A stretch of DNA of 64,000 bases from NCBI RefSeq assembly GCF_037071985.1, contig NZ_JAXHDF010000013.1, forward strand, positions 1 through 64,000, in the 5' to 3' direction. The translations under genes were made by a program, and so were the position numbers. Under the pieces are notes generated by a model, which was not told where the DNA came from, did no database searches, and saw nothing but the letters and a program-made list of their open reading frames with translations. This document shows, in pieces, positions 1-8,500 of this stretch. Origin of the DNA: Pseudogracilibacillus sp037071985. GTDB taxonomy: Bacteria > Bacillota > Bacilli > Bacillales > Amphibacillaceae. Every line of letters begins with the position of its first letter. The first letter of the stretch is position 1.

Positions 1-35
1 AAATAGAGGATGGAATAATTACCTTCCATCCTCTA
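1..35 (-). terminator. Terminator of the TRAP operon
   Basis: A perfect 12-bp inverted repeat (TAGAGGATGGAA at 4-15, its complement at 24-35) with an 8-nt loop lies just after the dctM stop codon. On the minus strand the stem is followed by TTT, and the window edge cuts the rest of the U-tract. It should end the dctPQM transcript. Confidence 0.75.
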
Positions 36-69
36 CTTGTCGTTTTCGATAAAAAATTAATCTCACGTT

Positions 70-1344
70 TTATTGAAGTATTTTTAATAAAAATAACGAA
101 ACCTCCGGAACATATGTGATAATTAATAGTGCCAACAAGTTAAATCCTAAAAATGACAGTAAACCTGGTAGCATTTGTTTCATATTTGTATTCGTAATCG
201 TTTGTGTAACAAATATATTTAGACCAAAAGGTGGAGTATACATGCCGATAGCAAGGTTAGAGATCATGATAATTCCTAAATGAATTGGATCAATACCTAA
301 TGCTATTGCCGCCGAAAATACAAGTGGTGCAACTACGATAATGGCTGCTACCCCTTCGATAAACATTCCTAAAACTAACAATAATAAGTTGAAAAACAAT
401 AAAAACATTACTGGAGTTGAAATGTTTTCAGCGATTAACGTAGCAATCATTTGTGGCACTTGTCCTCTTGTTAATAGCCAACCAAGAATTTGTGCTGCCG
501 CCACCAAAACCAAAACTTGAGCAGTAGTGATCGCTGACTCGACACAAATTTGATAAAACTTTTTGATTGTCATTTCACGATAGACAAAGAAACTAATTAT
601 TAACGCATAAACAGCAGATACCCCTGCAGCTTCTGTTGGTGTAAAAATACCACTATAGATTCCGCCTAAAATGATAATCGGGATAAGTAATGCCCACCCT
701 GCTTTTCGAGTTGTTTCCCATACTTCTCTTTTCGTTGCCTTTTTATCTTTTGGTATATTGTGTTTTCGAGCATAAATATAGATATATAGAATAGATGAAA
801 GTCCAAATACTACCCCTGCGCCGATTCCTGCGACAAATAGACTACCAACAGATACTCCTGTTACCGAACCATAAATAATTAATGTGATACTAGGAGGAAT
901 AATTAGAGAAACTGCTCCAGCTGAAGCTAATAAACCTCCTGAGAATGATTTACTGTATCCTCCCCTTAATAATTCGGGGTACATAATTTTACCAATTGCA
1001 ATAACTGTCGCAGGTCCAGAGCCTGACAGGGCTCCAAAAAACATACTAGAAACTTGTGTTGTCATTGCCACTCCACCAGATAAATGTCCAACAAGTGCTC
1101 TGGCAAAGCGCAAAATACGTTCAGACAAACCGCCTCCATCCATAATGTTGGCAGCTAGAATGAATAAAGGTAAGGCCATTAAAGCAAACTGGTCAAGTCC
1201 AGCAAATAAACGTTGAATTAACAACATAGCTTGAATATCACTAAAGAATAAAACGGCTATAAATGATGCTAAGCCAAGTGAAACATATATAGGCACGCTA
1301 CAAAGTAAAAAGATTATAATTAATGCTATTAATGCGGTAATCAT
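70..1344 (-). CDS. dctM: TRAP transporter large permease (DctM family)
   Basis: Large membrane subunit of a tripartite ATP-independent periplasmic-type (TRAP) importer, which uses an ion gradient to take up organic acids delivered by a binding protein. The 424 residues match the usual DctM length and are almost wholly hydrophobic, with about 12 predicted membrane spans. Family-typical stretches include GALSGSGPATVIAIG near residue 105 and a C-terminal PPFGLNIFV. An AAAGGAG ribosome site sits 8 nt before the ATG. It is the last gene of dctP-dctQ-dctM. The substrate cannot be read from sequence, but C4-dicarboxylates or related carboxylates are usual. Confidence 0.93.
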   Translation of the reverse strand: MITALIALIIIFLLCSVPIYVSLGLASFIAVLFFSDIQAMLLIQRLFAGLDQFALMALPLFILAANIMDGGGLSERILRFARALVGHLSGGVAMTTQVSSMFFGALSGSGPATVIAIGKIMYPELLRGGYSKSFSGGLLASAGAVSLIIPPSITLIIYGSVTGVSVGSLFVAGIGAGVVFGLSSILYIYIYARKHNIPKDKKATKREVWETTRKAGWALLIPIIILGGIYSGIFTPTEAAGVSAVYALIISFFVYREMTIKKFYQICVESAITTAQVLVLVAAAQILGWLLTRGQVPQMIATLIAENISTPVMFLLFFNLLLLVLGMFIEGVAAIIVVAPLVFSAAIALGIDPIHLGIIMISNLAIGMYTPPFGLNIFVTQTITNTNMKQMLPGLLSFLGFNLLALLIITYVPEVSLFLLKILQ

Positions 1345-1364
1345 TGTTTTGTCTCCTTTCTAAT

Positions 1365-1832
1365 CTAACTAGTTTTAAAATTTCGGATCATCTCATATGT
1401 TTGGATTACTAAATGTATGAGGGAAAGGAGTGCACCTATTGGTATCGCTAAATAGACCCAAAACATCTTAATTTGTAATGCTGGAGTTAATTGTCCTGAG
1501 TTCATACTGAACATTACTAGATCAGAACCATATTTTATTAAACAGATCATCAAAGCAATCGCCATAATATTAATGATAAGGCTTAATATCTTCTTACCTT
1601 TCTCAGGTAAGTAATCAATTAGTACATCAATTCCAACATGTATACCACGCCGGAAACAAATACTAGCCCCAATAAACGTTATCCAAATAATGGTGTATCT
1701 AACTAGTTCTTCAGTCCAAGATATCCCAGCACTAAAAAAGAAACGAAGTACTATATTTACAAATAATAGAAGTGTAACCGCCATCATACTTATGCCAACA
1801 AACGCTTCTTCTGTCTTATAGAATATTTTCAT
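1365..1832 (-). CDS. dctQ: TRAP transporter small permease (DctQ family)
   Basis: Small membrane subunit that partners DctM in a TRAP importer. Residues show four hydrophobic spans and the family signature SWTEELVRYTIIWITFIGA. The open frame extends 16 codons upstream, but I chose the ATG at 1832 because it has AAAGGAAA at the right distance and gives MKIFYKTEE, a normal 155-residue DctQ. It lies 20 nt upstream of dctM and clearly in the same transcript. A strong hairpin separates it from dctP. Confidence 0.9.
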   Translation of the reverse strand: MKIFYKTEEAFVGISMMAVTLLLFVNIVLRFFFSAGISWTEELVRYTIIWITFIGASICFRRGIHVGIDVLIDYLPEKGKKILSLIINIMAIALMICLIKYGSDLVMFSMNSGQLTPALQIKMFWVYLAIPIGALLSLIHLVIQTYEMIRNFKTS

Positions 1833-1875
1833 TAGACTTTTTCCTTTCTTTGAATGATGCTTAAATGAAAAATAA

Positions 1876-1926
1876 AACAAAAAAACAAGGAATTAGTCGC
1901 ATAAAAGAAGTGAACTAACTCCTTGT
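1876..1926 (-). terminator. Intercistronic hairpin between dctP and dctQ
   Basis: A 13-bp stem with one G-U pair (1885-1897 with 1914-1926) is followed on the minus strand by a run of T. It lies inside the operon, between the binding protein gene and the two permease genes. A partial terminator here would make the binding protein more abundant than the membrane subunits, a common arrangement for solute-binding protein operons. The leakiness is inferred. Confidence 0.7.
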
Positions 1927-1950
1927 ATTTGATAAAGTTTCTAAAAAGGA

Positions 1951-3009
1951 CTATTTGGATACTTCTTCGATCTTATCTTTGATTTTCTTAAGAATTTCAA
2001 GTTGTTCAGGAGTTCCATATGCTTCTTCTTGGAAAGGTACTGAAACCTCTCTGAATTTCTCAATTTCGTCATCTGTTAATTCATAGTAGTTTACGCCAGA
2101 ATCAATAATTGATTGACGATATTCGTCTTCTGTTTCTGCAAGAACCTGTCTCGCTTCAGTTTTACCAGCTTCTTCCGCTTCCATGATCATTTCTTGCACA
2201 TCTTCTGACAAGCCGTCATACCATGCCTTATTTGCCATAAATAAGTAAGACATGATTCCATGATAACTCTCAATGACATTATCCTGTACTTCTTGATAGT
2301 TATTTAAATAAATAGATTGAAGTGGGTTTTCATGTCCATCCACAACACCTTGCTGAAGTGAATTATAAACTTCCGCATATTCAATCATAGTTGGATTCGC
2401 ACCCCATAATCTATATTGATCTTCTAAAAGTGGGGAAGACATAACACGAATATCCAAACCTTTAAAATCTTCAGGTGAATGAATTTCTGTTTTACCAGTA
2501 GTAAATAATTTAAATCCTCCTGGCCAAAATCCTAATCCTTTAAATCCACCAGCTTCTAACGTATCTAAAACTGCTTGTCCTGCATCACTATCTAATACTT
2601 CATATGTTTGCTCTGTATCAGCTGGCCATAGATATGGTAGATCAATTACTTTAACGTCATCAACAAAAGGAGTTACAAACGCTGTCGGTTGCATTGTAAT
2701 ATCGATTTCACCCATTTGAGTACCTTCGATTTGTTCCCTTAAGCTTCCAAGTTGAGAAGCAGGATAAATTTCAACAGTTACATTTCCTTCTGATTTTTCT
2801 TCAATAACTTCTTTAAACTTTTCAGCTCCTGCATGTTCAGGACTTTCAATTGGTTGGTTATGACTTAGACGAATAACAACTGATTCACCGCTTGAACCTG
2901 AATCAGCTTCACCGTCATCATTATTATCACTTTTTGATCCTCCACCACACGCTGCTAGTACAAGTACAACTAACATTGTCATTAATGCTAAAATTCTCTT
3001 GAAGTTCAT
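1951..3009 (-). CDS. dctP: TRAP transporter solute-binding lipoprotein (DctP family)
   Basis: Extracytoplasmic ligand-binding subunit of the TRAP importer. The N-terminus is a lipoprotein signal (hydrophobic core then LVLAAC, lipobox Cys about residue 21) followed by an acidic, Ser/Gly-rich linker, so it is anchored in the outer leaflet of the membrane. The fold region has typical DctP segments: IRLSHNQPIESPEH, LDIRVMSSPLLEDQYRLWGANPT (around 185-207) and YNSLQQGVVDGHENP. The Arg and Asn in these usually bind the ligand carboxylate. The 352 residues fit the family. It is first in the operon, with GGGGG before its ATG. Confidence 0.93.
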   Translation of the reverse strand: MNFKRILALMTMLVVLVLAACGGGSKSDNNDDGEADSGSSGESVVIRLSHNQPIESPEHAGAEKFKEVIEEKSEGNVTVEIYPASQLGSLREQIEGTQMGEIDITMQPTAFVTPFVDDVKVIDLPYLWPADTEQTYEVLDSDAGQAVLDTLEAGGFKGLGFWPGGFKLFTTGKTEIHSPEDFKGLDIRVMSSPLLEDQYRLWGANPTMIEYAEVYNSLQQGVVDGHENPLQSIYLNNYQEVQDNVIESYHGIMSYLFMANKAWYDGLSEDVQEMIMEAEEAGKTEARQVLAETEDEYRQSIIDSGVNYYELTDDEIEKFREVSVPFQEEAYGTPEQLEILKKIKDKIEEVSK

Positions 3010-3055
3010 ACCAGTTTTCCCCCTAAGATGTTATAGATTTTTGTTCACATTGTAA

Positions 3056-3080
3056 TCAAATAATAGATTAGACTATTTGA
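3056..3080. promoter_or_regulatory. Inverted repeat upstream of dctP
   Basis: TCAAATA (3056-3062) is repeated in inverted form as TATTTGA (3074-3080). It sits about 50 bp before the dctP start and beside a TACAAT-like -10 on the minus strand (3049-3054). Position and symmetry suggest an operator for the TRAP operon, possibly for the PucR-type regulator encoded next door. This is inference from position only. Confidence 0.35.
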
Positions 3081-3242
3081 ACTAATATGATCCTGATGCT
3101 AAATTACTATATGTTAAATCTAATTATAATTTATTTTCTGACGATTATAATAAGCCAATAAAACAATTTTATAGCCTTATTTTTGTCGATTTCGACTACG
3201 AGGAGCACTTTGCTTTATCTTCGCTTTGTCGTATAATCCATA

Positions 3243-4835
3243 TTATTCCTGCTGGTATGTGAGGAGTTCAAAGGCTTTTAAGCCCAAATATAGATTCATT
3301 TTATCTTCTGTTTTTCTAAGATTTAGTCCTGTAATTTCTTCTATTCTATTCATCCGATATTTTAATGTATTTACATGAATGAAAAGTTCGCTAGCCGTTA
3401 TCTTCAACGCCTCATTGTTAGCAAAATATACTCGTAATGTTTTAACAAATTCACCTTTCGGATCCTGATTCACAAGCTTTCCAATTGTCTCTTCATAAAA
3501 GTCATTCAATTGTGGTTTACCAATCAAAGGTCCAAGTAAACGGTATGCTCCAAGCTCACTATAATAAATAATTTGTATCGAGTCCTTGGCCATTTTTTTT
3601 AGTTTGAATGCTTGTTCAGCCTGAAAGAAACTTTTCCTTATTCCTTGAGGTCCTTCATAGACTTCCCCAATACCTGCACAAAGATCAAGCTCTTGACCGA
3701 ATACATCTTTTACTTTCCTAAATATTTGCTTACAAGTCTTTTTAATCTCCCGATTCTCTACGGGTAAAATCATACATATTTTATTTCGGATAATACCTAA
3801 TAACATTTTCGGCCAATCTTTCATTAACAATGAATTAATTTCTGCTTTTTCAATCACATTGTTAATATTTGCGAGATTGTCGACTCTTTCTCCAAGTAAC
3901 ATACAAAAATATTTCGTATCCTTCTTAATAAAATATTTTGAACCCCATTCAATCAGGTTCTCATCACTAATACTTACATTAAATATTAGTTCTCTCATAA
4001 AATCATTTTTGTACTGCTGCTCCATATCGTACTTAACTTTTACTTTTAAAAATTCTAAAGATAATAGCGTAGATGCTTTTTCCAATATCGCCAAATCAAT
4101 AGTTAAATGTTTATTGTTTACCGCCCAACATGTAACATTACCAAAAAATTCACCGTCAACGATCAAAGGAGCTACAATACAAGGGATATCCTCATCACCG
4201 TACTGTCGTTCATACCTAATCGGTCGTTTTATAATTGACAGTTCATGTTTCTGATCCTTTGAAAGAGGTGAAATTGGCTTGTTCGGTTTTGGAACCTTAA
4301 TATAAGTAAATTCACTTTCCACTGTTATAATATTTTTCATTATTGAGCTAACATTTTCAACAAAGACATCTAAGCCTTGCGAATTTAACGAGATTTCTTG
4401 TAGCACATTTGTGGCTTGCTCAATATCTTCCTGTAACACTACCTTTTCATTAAAGATATAGTGCATAACTGGAGAAAGAATATCTAAGTATTTAATATGG
4501 TTAGGTATCCATATTACCGGAAAACCAAGCTTATTTGCACTCTCAATAATCCCTTCAGGTATCTCACCCATCGATTCAAAAGGCTTAATTGCAAGTGCAG
4601 TTGCACCCGCATAATACAATCTCTGAATTAAAAGATTTTGAGCATCTTTATCATTTTTAATTGCAAAAAGAGAAGTTAATATTAACTCACGACCTTTAAG
4701 CCATTTTACGATATCAGGGACTTCCATTATCGTAATGTTTTCTATCATTCTATCCATTCCCTGATGACCAGCTACGACTTCACATTCACCAAATTTTCCA
4801 AGTTTCATTGAATTTTTTAACGATAGGCTCATCAT
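3243..4835 (-). CDS. PucR-family transcriptional regulator
   Basis: DNA-binding regulator with an N-terminal PucR-type sensor domain (about 8-130, with the typical GRELILTSLFAI), a middle GAF/GGDEF-like region, and a C-terminal helix-turn-helix of the HTH_30/CdaR type (LKITASELFIHVNTLKYRMNRIEEITGLNL). In the family such proteins control purine catabolism, amino-acid or sugar-acid uptake. About 530 residues is normal. AGGGGG lies 5 and 8 nt before two adjacent ATG codons, either of which could be used; I preferred ATG over an upstream TTG. It lies upstream of the TRAP genes on the same strand, separated by 233 bp, so it may regulate them. Confidence 0.88.
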   Translation of the reverse strand: MMSLSLKNSMKLGKFGECEVVAGHQGMDRMIENITIMEVPDIVKWLKGRELILTSLFAIKNDKDAQNLLIQRLYYAGATALAIKPFESMGEIPEGIIESANKLGFPVIWIPNHIKYLDILSPVMHYIFNEKVVLQEDIEQATNVLQEISLNSQGLDVFVENVSSIMKNIITVESEFTYIKVPKPNKPISPLSKDQKHELSIIKRPIRYERQYGDEDIPCIVAPLIVDGEFFGNVTCWAVNNKHLTIDLAILEKASTLLSLEFLKVKVKYDMEQQYKNDFMRELIFNVSISDENLIEWGSKYFIKKDTKYFCMLLGERVDNLANINNVIEKAEINSLLMKDWPKMLLGIIRNKICMILPVENREIKKTCKQIFRKVKDVFGQELDLCAGIGEVYEGPQGIRKSFFQAEQAFKLKKMAKDSIQIIYYSELGAYRLLGPLIGKPQLNDFYEETIGKLVNQDPKGEFVKTLRVYFANNEALKITASELFIHVNTLKYRMNRIEEITGLNLRKTEDKMNLYLGLKAFELLTYQQE

Positions 4836-5322
4836 CAAATCCCCCTAATAAATTACGTTAGTGAGTCACATTCAAAATTCGATATTTAAGTGACTCTAGT
4901 AATTAAAAAAGTTAGCCAGATAGCAAGCGTTCAATTTTGCCACCAACTAACAAGTAATATCTAAAATATGATAGAAACCTTTGTCGTGATGTTAAAATTA
5001 TTAAGAGCTACTCCAAATAATAAAATTATAGCATAATTTGATGAAAATGATTAAAGAAAAACTTGCTTACAATAATGTTAAAATTTTCAAATAACAAGGA
5101 GCGTAAGAAAGGTGCTCTAGATGGAAGAGTGGCTCTCCGGTGCGAAAAAATGGTATGCCTCTAGTAGTCAACTCATCTCAGTGGGATAATGACGAATCTC
5201 GCTAAGGGGCTATATCTTGATAAAGATGTAACGGCCATTCACAGAAGAGTCGTTTCCCTTCGATAAATGGCCGCCATATACAACATAGTTGATTACCTTC
5301 TAAAAAGCATTTCACTTTTGAT
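4836..5322. other. Intergenic region with two tiny overlapping ORFs
   Basis: A 487-bp gap holding the pucR promoter region and, at 5100-5310, sequence that looks less AT-rich than its surroundings. On the plus strand a 22-codon ORF (5121-5189, AAAGGTG ribosome site 6 nt upstream) overlaps a 25-codon ORF (5189-5266) through TAATG, as in translational coupling. Neither product (starting MEEWLSG and MTNLAKG) is known to me. They may be genuine mini-proteins, a relic of a decayed gene, or chance. Confidence 0.25.
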
Positions 5323-6015
5323 TTATATCTGATTTTCAACAGGAAGTTCGTCCTTAGCCTCCTCTTGCATTTGAGGTAAACGCTCATTTTGCTCTTTTGT
5401 AATTTTTCTAATGATAATAATTAGAAGAATTCCAGAAATTATTGAAAGTGGTTCAGTTAATAACGATAAGATTGCGTCTTTTTTATAAGCACCTATCGTA
5501 TGATCAGAAAAAATATTTTGCGATGATAAGAGATTGGAGAAAATATATATTAACCACCATGTAAGGAGAATGCCACTTACAGATTTAGTTTTCCAATCTT
5601 CCGTTCCACGTGAATAAAAGGTTGCTTGCCAAATTTCTTTCATTACTTGATAAGGTTTAAAAAGGTGCGCAATCGGGATAAAATACCAACCAACTGCCCA
5701 GCCTGGAGAATGACCTAATCCTTTAACTTTTGCGATTTGCAAGTTTTTATATACCCGATACTTCCAGATCAAATAAAAAATAATAAAAAGTATATTAAAA
5801 AAAATCCATCCTAAACCTACTATTACGGTAAGCAAAATAAACATTGCTTCAAAGTCAGACATATATTCAACCGGCATATCACTACTATACATTGAATATA
5901 TTTTTAGTTCGCCAACATTTAAAAACAGTGTCACCACAGAAAATAAAATCATCACACACATGAAAATAACGGATAAAACAGACAATGTTGAAATAGAAGC
6001 AAATTTCTTTTCCAA
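5323..6015 (-). CDS. DUF4328 domain membrane protein
   Basis: Integral membrane protein of unknown role. It has about six hydrophobic segments. The central block WKYRVYKNLQIAKVKGLGHSPGWAVGWYFIPIAHLFKPYQVMKEIW, abbreviated here by its ends WKYRVYKNL and PYQVMKEIW (around 88-130), is the hallmark of DUF4328. A short acidic, Gln/Glu-rich tail is cytoplasmic or extracellular. Translation appears to start at TTG with AAAGGG about 9 nt upstream. It stands alone, with no clear operon partner. Function unknown. Confidence 0.75.
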   Translation of the reverse strand: MEKKFASISTLSVLSVIFMCVMILFSVVTLFLNVGELKIYSMYSSDMPVEYMSDFEAMFILLTVIVGLGWIFFNILFIIFYLIWKYRVYKNLQIAKVKGLGHSPGWAVGWYFIPIAHLFKPYQVMKEIWQATFYSRGTEDWKTKSVSGILLTWWLIYIFSNLLSSQNIFSDHTIGAYKKDAILSLLTEPLSIISGILLIIIIRKITKEQNERLPQMQEEAKDELPVENQI

Positions 6016-6241
6016 TTTTTTTCGCCCTTTCTCCTGGTTCCTGCTTCCCTATTCGGCTTTATATTCATATACTATGAAAATTTGTATGTATGCACAACAG
6101 AAGAAAGTCTCAAATTTTAACATTTTATTATTCAAAGAAAGATAAAAGATAGTAATAAAGAACTCTTTTCCTTTCATAGTTCTTATACACCTAATTATTG
6201 TATAGTATAATTACGAATGATTTCTATTTGAGGTGCTTGAA

Positions 6242-6949
6242 ATGAACAATTGGTTTTATAATCCAGAAGTAAAATTTCATATGTGGGGAGCTCCTCATCT
6301 GTTCACAATAATAATCTTGATCACCCTATTTTGCTCTATTTATCTATGTAGAAGGTTATTACTTCCTTATCGACGTAGAATACGACTCACTGTCGGCTGG
6401 GGATTAATTATTAGTCGCATCAGTTTGGACATATGGTATATCCAAACTGGTATGTGGGATATTAATTCTTCACTTCCTTTAGAACTTTGCAGTATTGCTT
6501 CTTTGGCATGTGCGATTATGCTACTTACAAAGAACCACTATATATTTGAAGCATTTTATTTTATTGCAATTGGAGGAGCGATCCAAGCAATTGCAACTCC
6601 GGATCTATATTTTGGATTTCCACAATATAGGTATATGCAATTTTTTATAGATCATTTTCTACTGATCCTTTCCCCTCTGATTATGATTTGGTTATATCAA
6701 TTTACGATTACCTTAAGATCCTTATTAAGGGCATTTATCACAATCAATTGTATTGCAGTAATCGTATTTATAGTAAATATTGTCGCATCTGCAAATTATA
6801 TGTTCTTAATACAAAAACCAAGCGGTAGTAGTTTATTAGATTTCTTAGGGCCGTATCCGTATTATCTACTATCACTTGAAGGAATTACACTTTTCATATT
6901 CTTTCTTTTATACTTACCGTTTACCTTTAAAAATAAAAGGATTATATAA
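6242..6949 (+). CDS. TIGR02206 family (YwaF-like) membrane protein
   Basis: Seven-span integral membrane protein of the TIGR02206/YwaF family, whose function is not established. Recognisable features are the N-terminal HMWGAPHLF, the paired TM segments, and the PLELCSIAS block near residue 80. I chose ATG at 6242 because GAGG is correctly spaced and the upstream GTG lies within that site. The 3' end overlaps the convergent lysE-type gene by 8 bp, so there is no room for a terminator between them. Confidence 0.8.
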   Translation: MNNWFYNPEVKFHMWGAPHLFTIIILITLFCSIYLCRRLLLPYRRRIRLTVGWGLIISRISLDIWYIQTGMWDINSSLPLELCSIASLACAIMLLTKNHYIFEAFYFIAIGGAIQAIATPDLYFGFPQYRYMQFFIDHFLLILSPLIMIWLYQFTITLRSLLRAFITINCIAVIVFIVNIVASANYMFLIQKPSGSSLLDFLGPYPYYLLSLEGITLFIFFLLYLPFTFKNKRII

Positions 6950-7574
6950 TTCCTTTAATTGCATCTATAAACTCATATACAAAGTAACTTGCAAAGCCTA
7001 ATAGAATGATACCCGCAACGATTGATACCCATTTTATCATTGTCTGACTCATTACTTTCCGAGTGATTGAAACAATAGTAAGTAAACCAATATCGTGAAG
7101 AAGAATTCCTGTTAATATCCCTGTTCCTATCATTAAAAACGTAGATGGTTGAGTAATGTCGTAGGAATCAGAAAGCACCGCTCCAAACACGGAAATCCAA
7201 AACACTAAATTACCTGGAGAAATAGCTACCAATACTCCATTACGATAAGAAGCAAAAAAGGACTTTGTCGGTTTTTCTCCTGCTAATGTTATATCTTTAT
7301 CTGCGTTTCTGATCGAGTCATATCCTACAAAAATTAAAAATACCGCCCCGATAATCCACATTGGTATTTGTACATATGGTATCGCTAAAAAAGAAGCAAG
7401 TCCTAAATATAATGCGGCTATTAATAGAAGGTCTATCGTCATCCCTCCCAATCCAACTGCCCAACCATGAATAAAACCATTTTTCAGTCCCTGTTTTGTC
7501 ATCTCGATTGTAATTGCACCAACTGGCATTGCTATCGCCAGACCAGCAAGCATATATGTAAAAAACAACCCCAC
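6942..7574 (-). CDS. LysE/RhtB family amino-acid exporter
   Basis: Small membrane exporter with six predicted spans, probably expelling an amino acid or similar small molecule. The N-terminal AIAMPVGAITIEM and the later ISPGNLVFWISVFG motif are typical of the LysE superfamily, where a P-x-P or SPGN turn is conserved. The frame could open at TTG 7589, but GTG at 7574 has GGGAAG 7 nt upstream and gives a normal length of about 210 residues. The substrate cannot be deduced. Confidence 0.82.
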   Translation of the reverse strand: MGLFFTYMLAGLAIAMPVGAITIEMTKQGLKNGFIHGWAVGLGGMTIDLLLIAALYLGLASFLAIPYVQIPMWIIGAVFLIFVGYDSIRNADKDITLAGEKPTKSFFASYRNGVLVAISPGNLVFWISVFGAVLSDSYDITQPSTFLMIGTGILTGILLHDIGLLTIVSITRKVMSQTMIKWVSIVAGIILLGFASYFVYEFIDAIKGII

Positions 7575-7766
7575 TATAACACTTCCCAACTAATAATTAA
7601 TTTGCACTTTAGCAAAAGAACCGTTCATAATCGACAACATTTTTTAACACTCTCATATGGTTAACTTAATTTTTAAAAAGTTTTATTCTATTTTAACAGG
7701 GTATTTTAAACTTTACATTTCTTTCGTTCCCTGGATAAACAGAAAAATCGGTTAGGAGGCCTCTAA

Positions 7767-7874
7767 ATGGCTGCAGTTCGCGAACAAAACATGAGTGTTG
7801 TAATCATTGAGAGTGTTTTCGACCGGTCAAATAGAGTTTCCACAACTTTGTATTTCAATTTGCCCCAAAACTAG
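7767..7874 (+). CDS. Small ORF, 35 residues, unknown
   Basis: Tiny ORF (starts MAAVREQNMSVV) supported mainly by a perfect AGGAGG ribosome site 7 nt before its ATG (7754-7759). It contains a hydrophobic VVIIESVF stretch but no clear membrane span or signal. I do not recognise a family. It is followed by two more tiny genes on the same strand, so it may be the first of a small cluster. It could equally be the remnant 5' end of a decayed gene. Confidence 0.4.
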   Translation: MAAVREQNMSVVIIESVFDRSNRVSTTLYFNLPQN

Positions 7875-7991
7875 GCAAGATACTGCGATACTGCATAAAG
7901 ATCTTTTTAACCAAACAAAAAGTGCAAAGATTATAAATCAACTTGAGAATACTTCTAGAAATACTTATCCCAATCAAAAGGAGATTAAAAT

Positions 7992-8129
7992 ATGGTTTCA
8001 AATGATAAAGATAATAAAAGGAACGATTCTGAAGAAGAATCTCAACTACAGTCTGACCAAATGGAGAAATCAATGGGAAATAAATCAAAAAAAGATACAG
8101 ACTCTAACGGAAACGTCAAAGAAAAATGA
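7992..8129 (+). CDS. Small acidic protein, 45 residues (paralogue A)
   Basis: A highly charged hydrophilic peptide (starts MVSNDKDNKR) with an AAAAGGAG ribosome site 8 nt upstream and its own terminator at 8151. Its segment SQLQSDQMEKSMGNK closely matches SQLQSNELEISMGNK in the next tiny gene at 8277. Two independent ORFs that share a peptide motif, each with ribosome site and terminator, argue strongly that both are real. The composition (Asp/Glu/Lys/Ser, no Cys, no hydrophobic core) recalls small intrinsically disordered or spore-associated proteins, but no function can be assigned. Confidence 0.65.
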   Translation: MVSNDKDNKRNDSEEESQLQSDQMEKSMGNKSKKDTDSNGNVKEK

Positions 8130-8150
8130 AATTTTCACTACTCCAGTAAT

Positions 8151-8182
8151 ATGAGACCAAACACCTTGGTCTCATGTTTTAT
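8151..8182 (+). terminator. Terminator after small acidic gene A
   Basis: A perfect 10-bp stem ATGAGACCAA / TTGGTCTCAT (8151-8160 and 8166-8175) with a 5-nt loop is followed by GTTTTATTT. It ends the transcript of the 45-residue acidic protein and shows the two paralogues are separate transcription units. Confidence 0.85.
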
Positions 8183-8276
8183 TTAATTAAATTGTTTTTC
8201 AATAAGCTGGAAGGGTATCTAATAAATAAACAGGTAATACTAAAACCGATCCAATGATTTGAGGGAGGTATTTGAA

Positions 8277-8411
8277 ATGGAGAGAAAAAAACAACATAAA
8301 TTTGACGTATGCGAAGAAGTTATTAATGAAGAAGAAGATTCAGAGCAAGGATCTCAGTTGCAATCCAATGAGTTAGAAATATCGATGGGCAACAAGCAAG
8401 AAAAGGATTAA
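8277..8411 (+). CDS. Small acidic protein, 44 residues (paralogue B)
   Basis: Hydrophilic acidic mini-protein (starts MERKKQHKFD) with GGGAGG 8 nt before the ATG and a terminator 15 nt after the stop. It shares the tail motif SQLQS-[DN]-[QE]-[ML]-E-x-SMGNK with the upstream tiny gene, so the pair arose by duplication. There is a central run of Glu/Asp. It has a single Cys, and no membrane span or signal. Function unknown. The size and charge would fit a disordered regulator or a spore-core component, which is speculation. Confidence 0.65.
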   Translation: MERKKQHKFDVCEEVINEEEDSEQGSQLQSNELEISMGNKQEKD

Positions 8412-8426
8412 TTACATGAACTATTT

Positions 8427-8459
8427 AAGCGAGAACCTATATAACTAGGCCTCGCTTTT
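8427..8459 (+). terminator. Terminator after small acidic gene B
   Basis: Stem AAGCGAG (8427-8433) / CTCGCTT (8451-8457) with an inner CCTA/TAGG extension, followed by TTTTC. It may also serve the convergent exporter gene that ends at 8501. Confidence 0.75.
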
Positions 8460-8500
8460 CTACAAGGGAAATATTTCTATTCTTAATCAGGAAAATTTAT

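Noticed and set aside
5202..5387. 61-codon minus-strand frame overlapping the DUF4328 gene end
   Set aside because: It overlaps a real gene and lacks a ribosome site.
7807..8154. 115-codon plus-strand frame across the tiny-gene cluster
   Set aside because: It overlaps the better supported 45-codon ORF, lacks a good ribosome site, and looks like an A-rich frame without gene-like composition.
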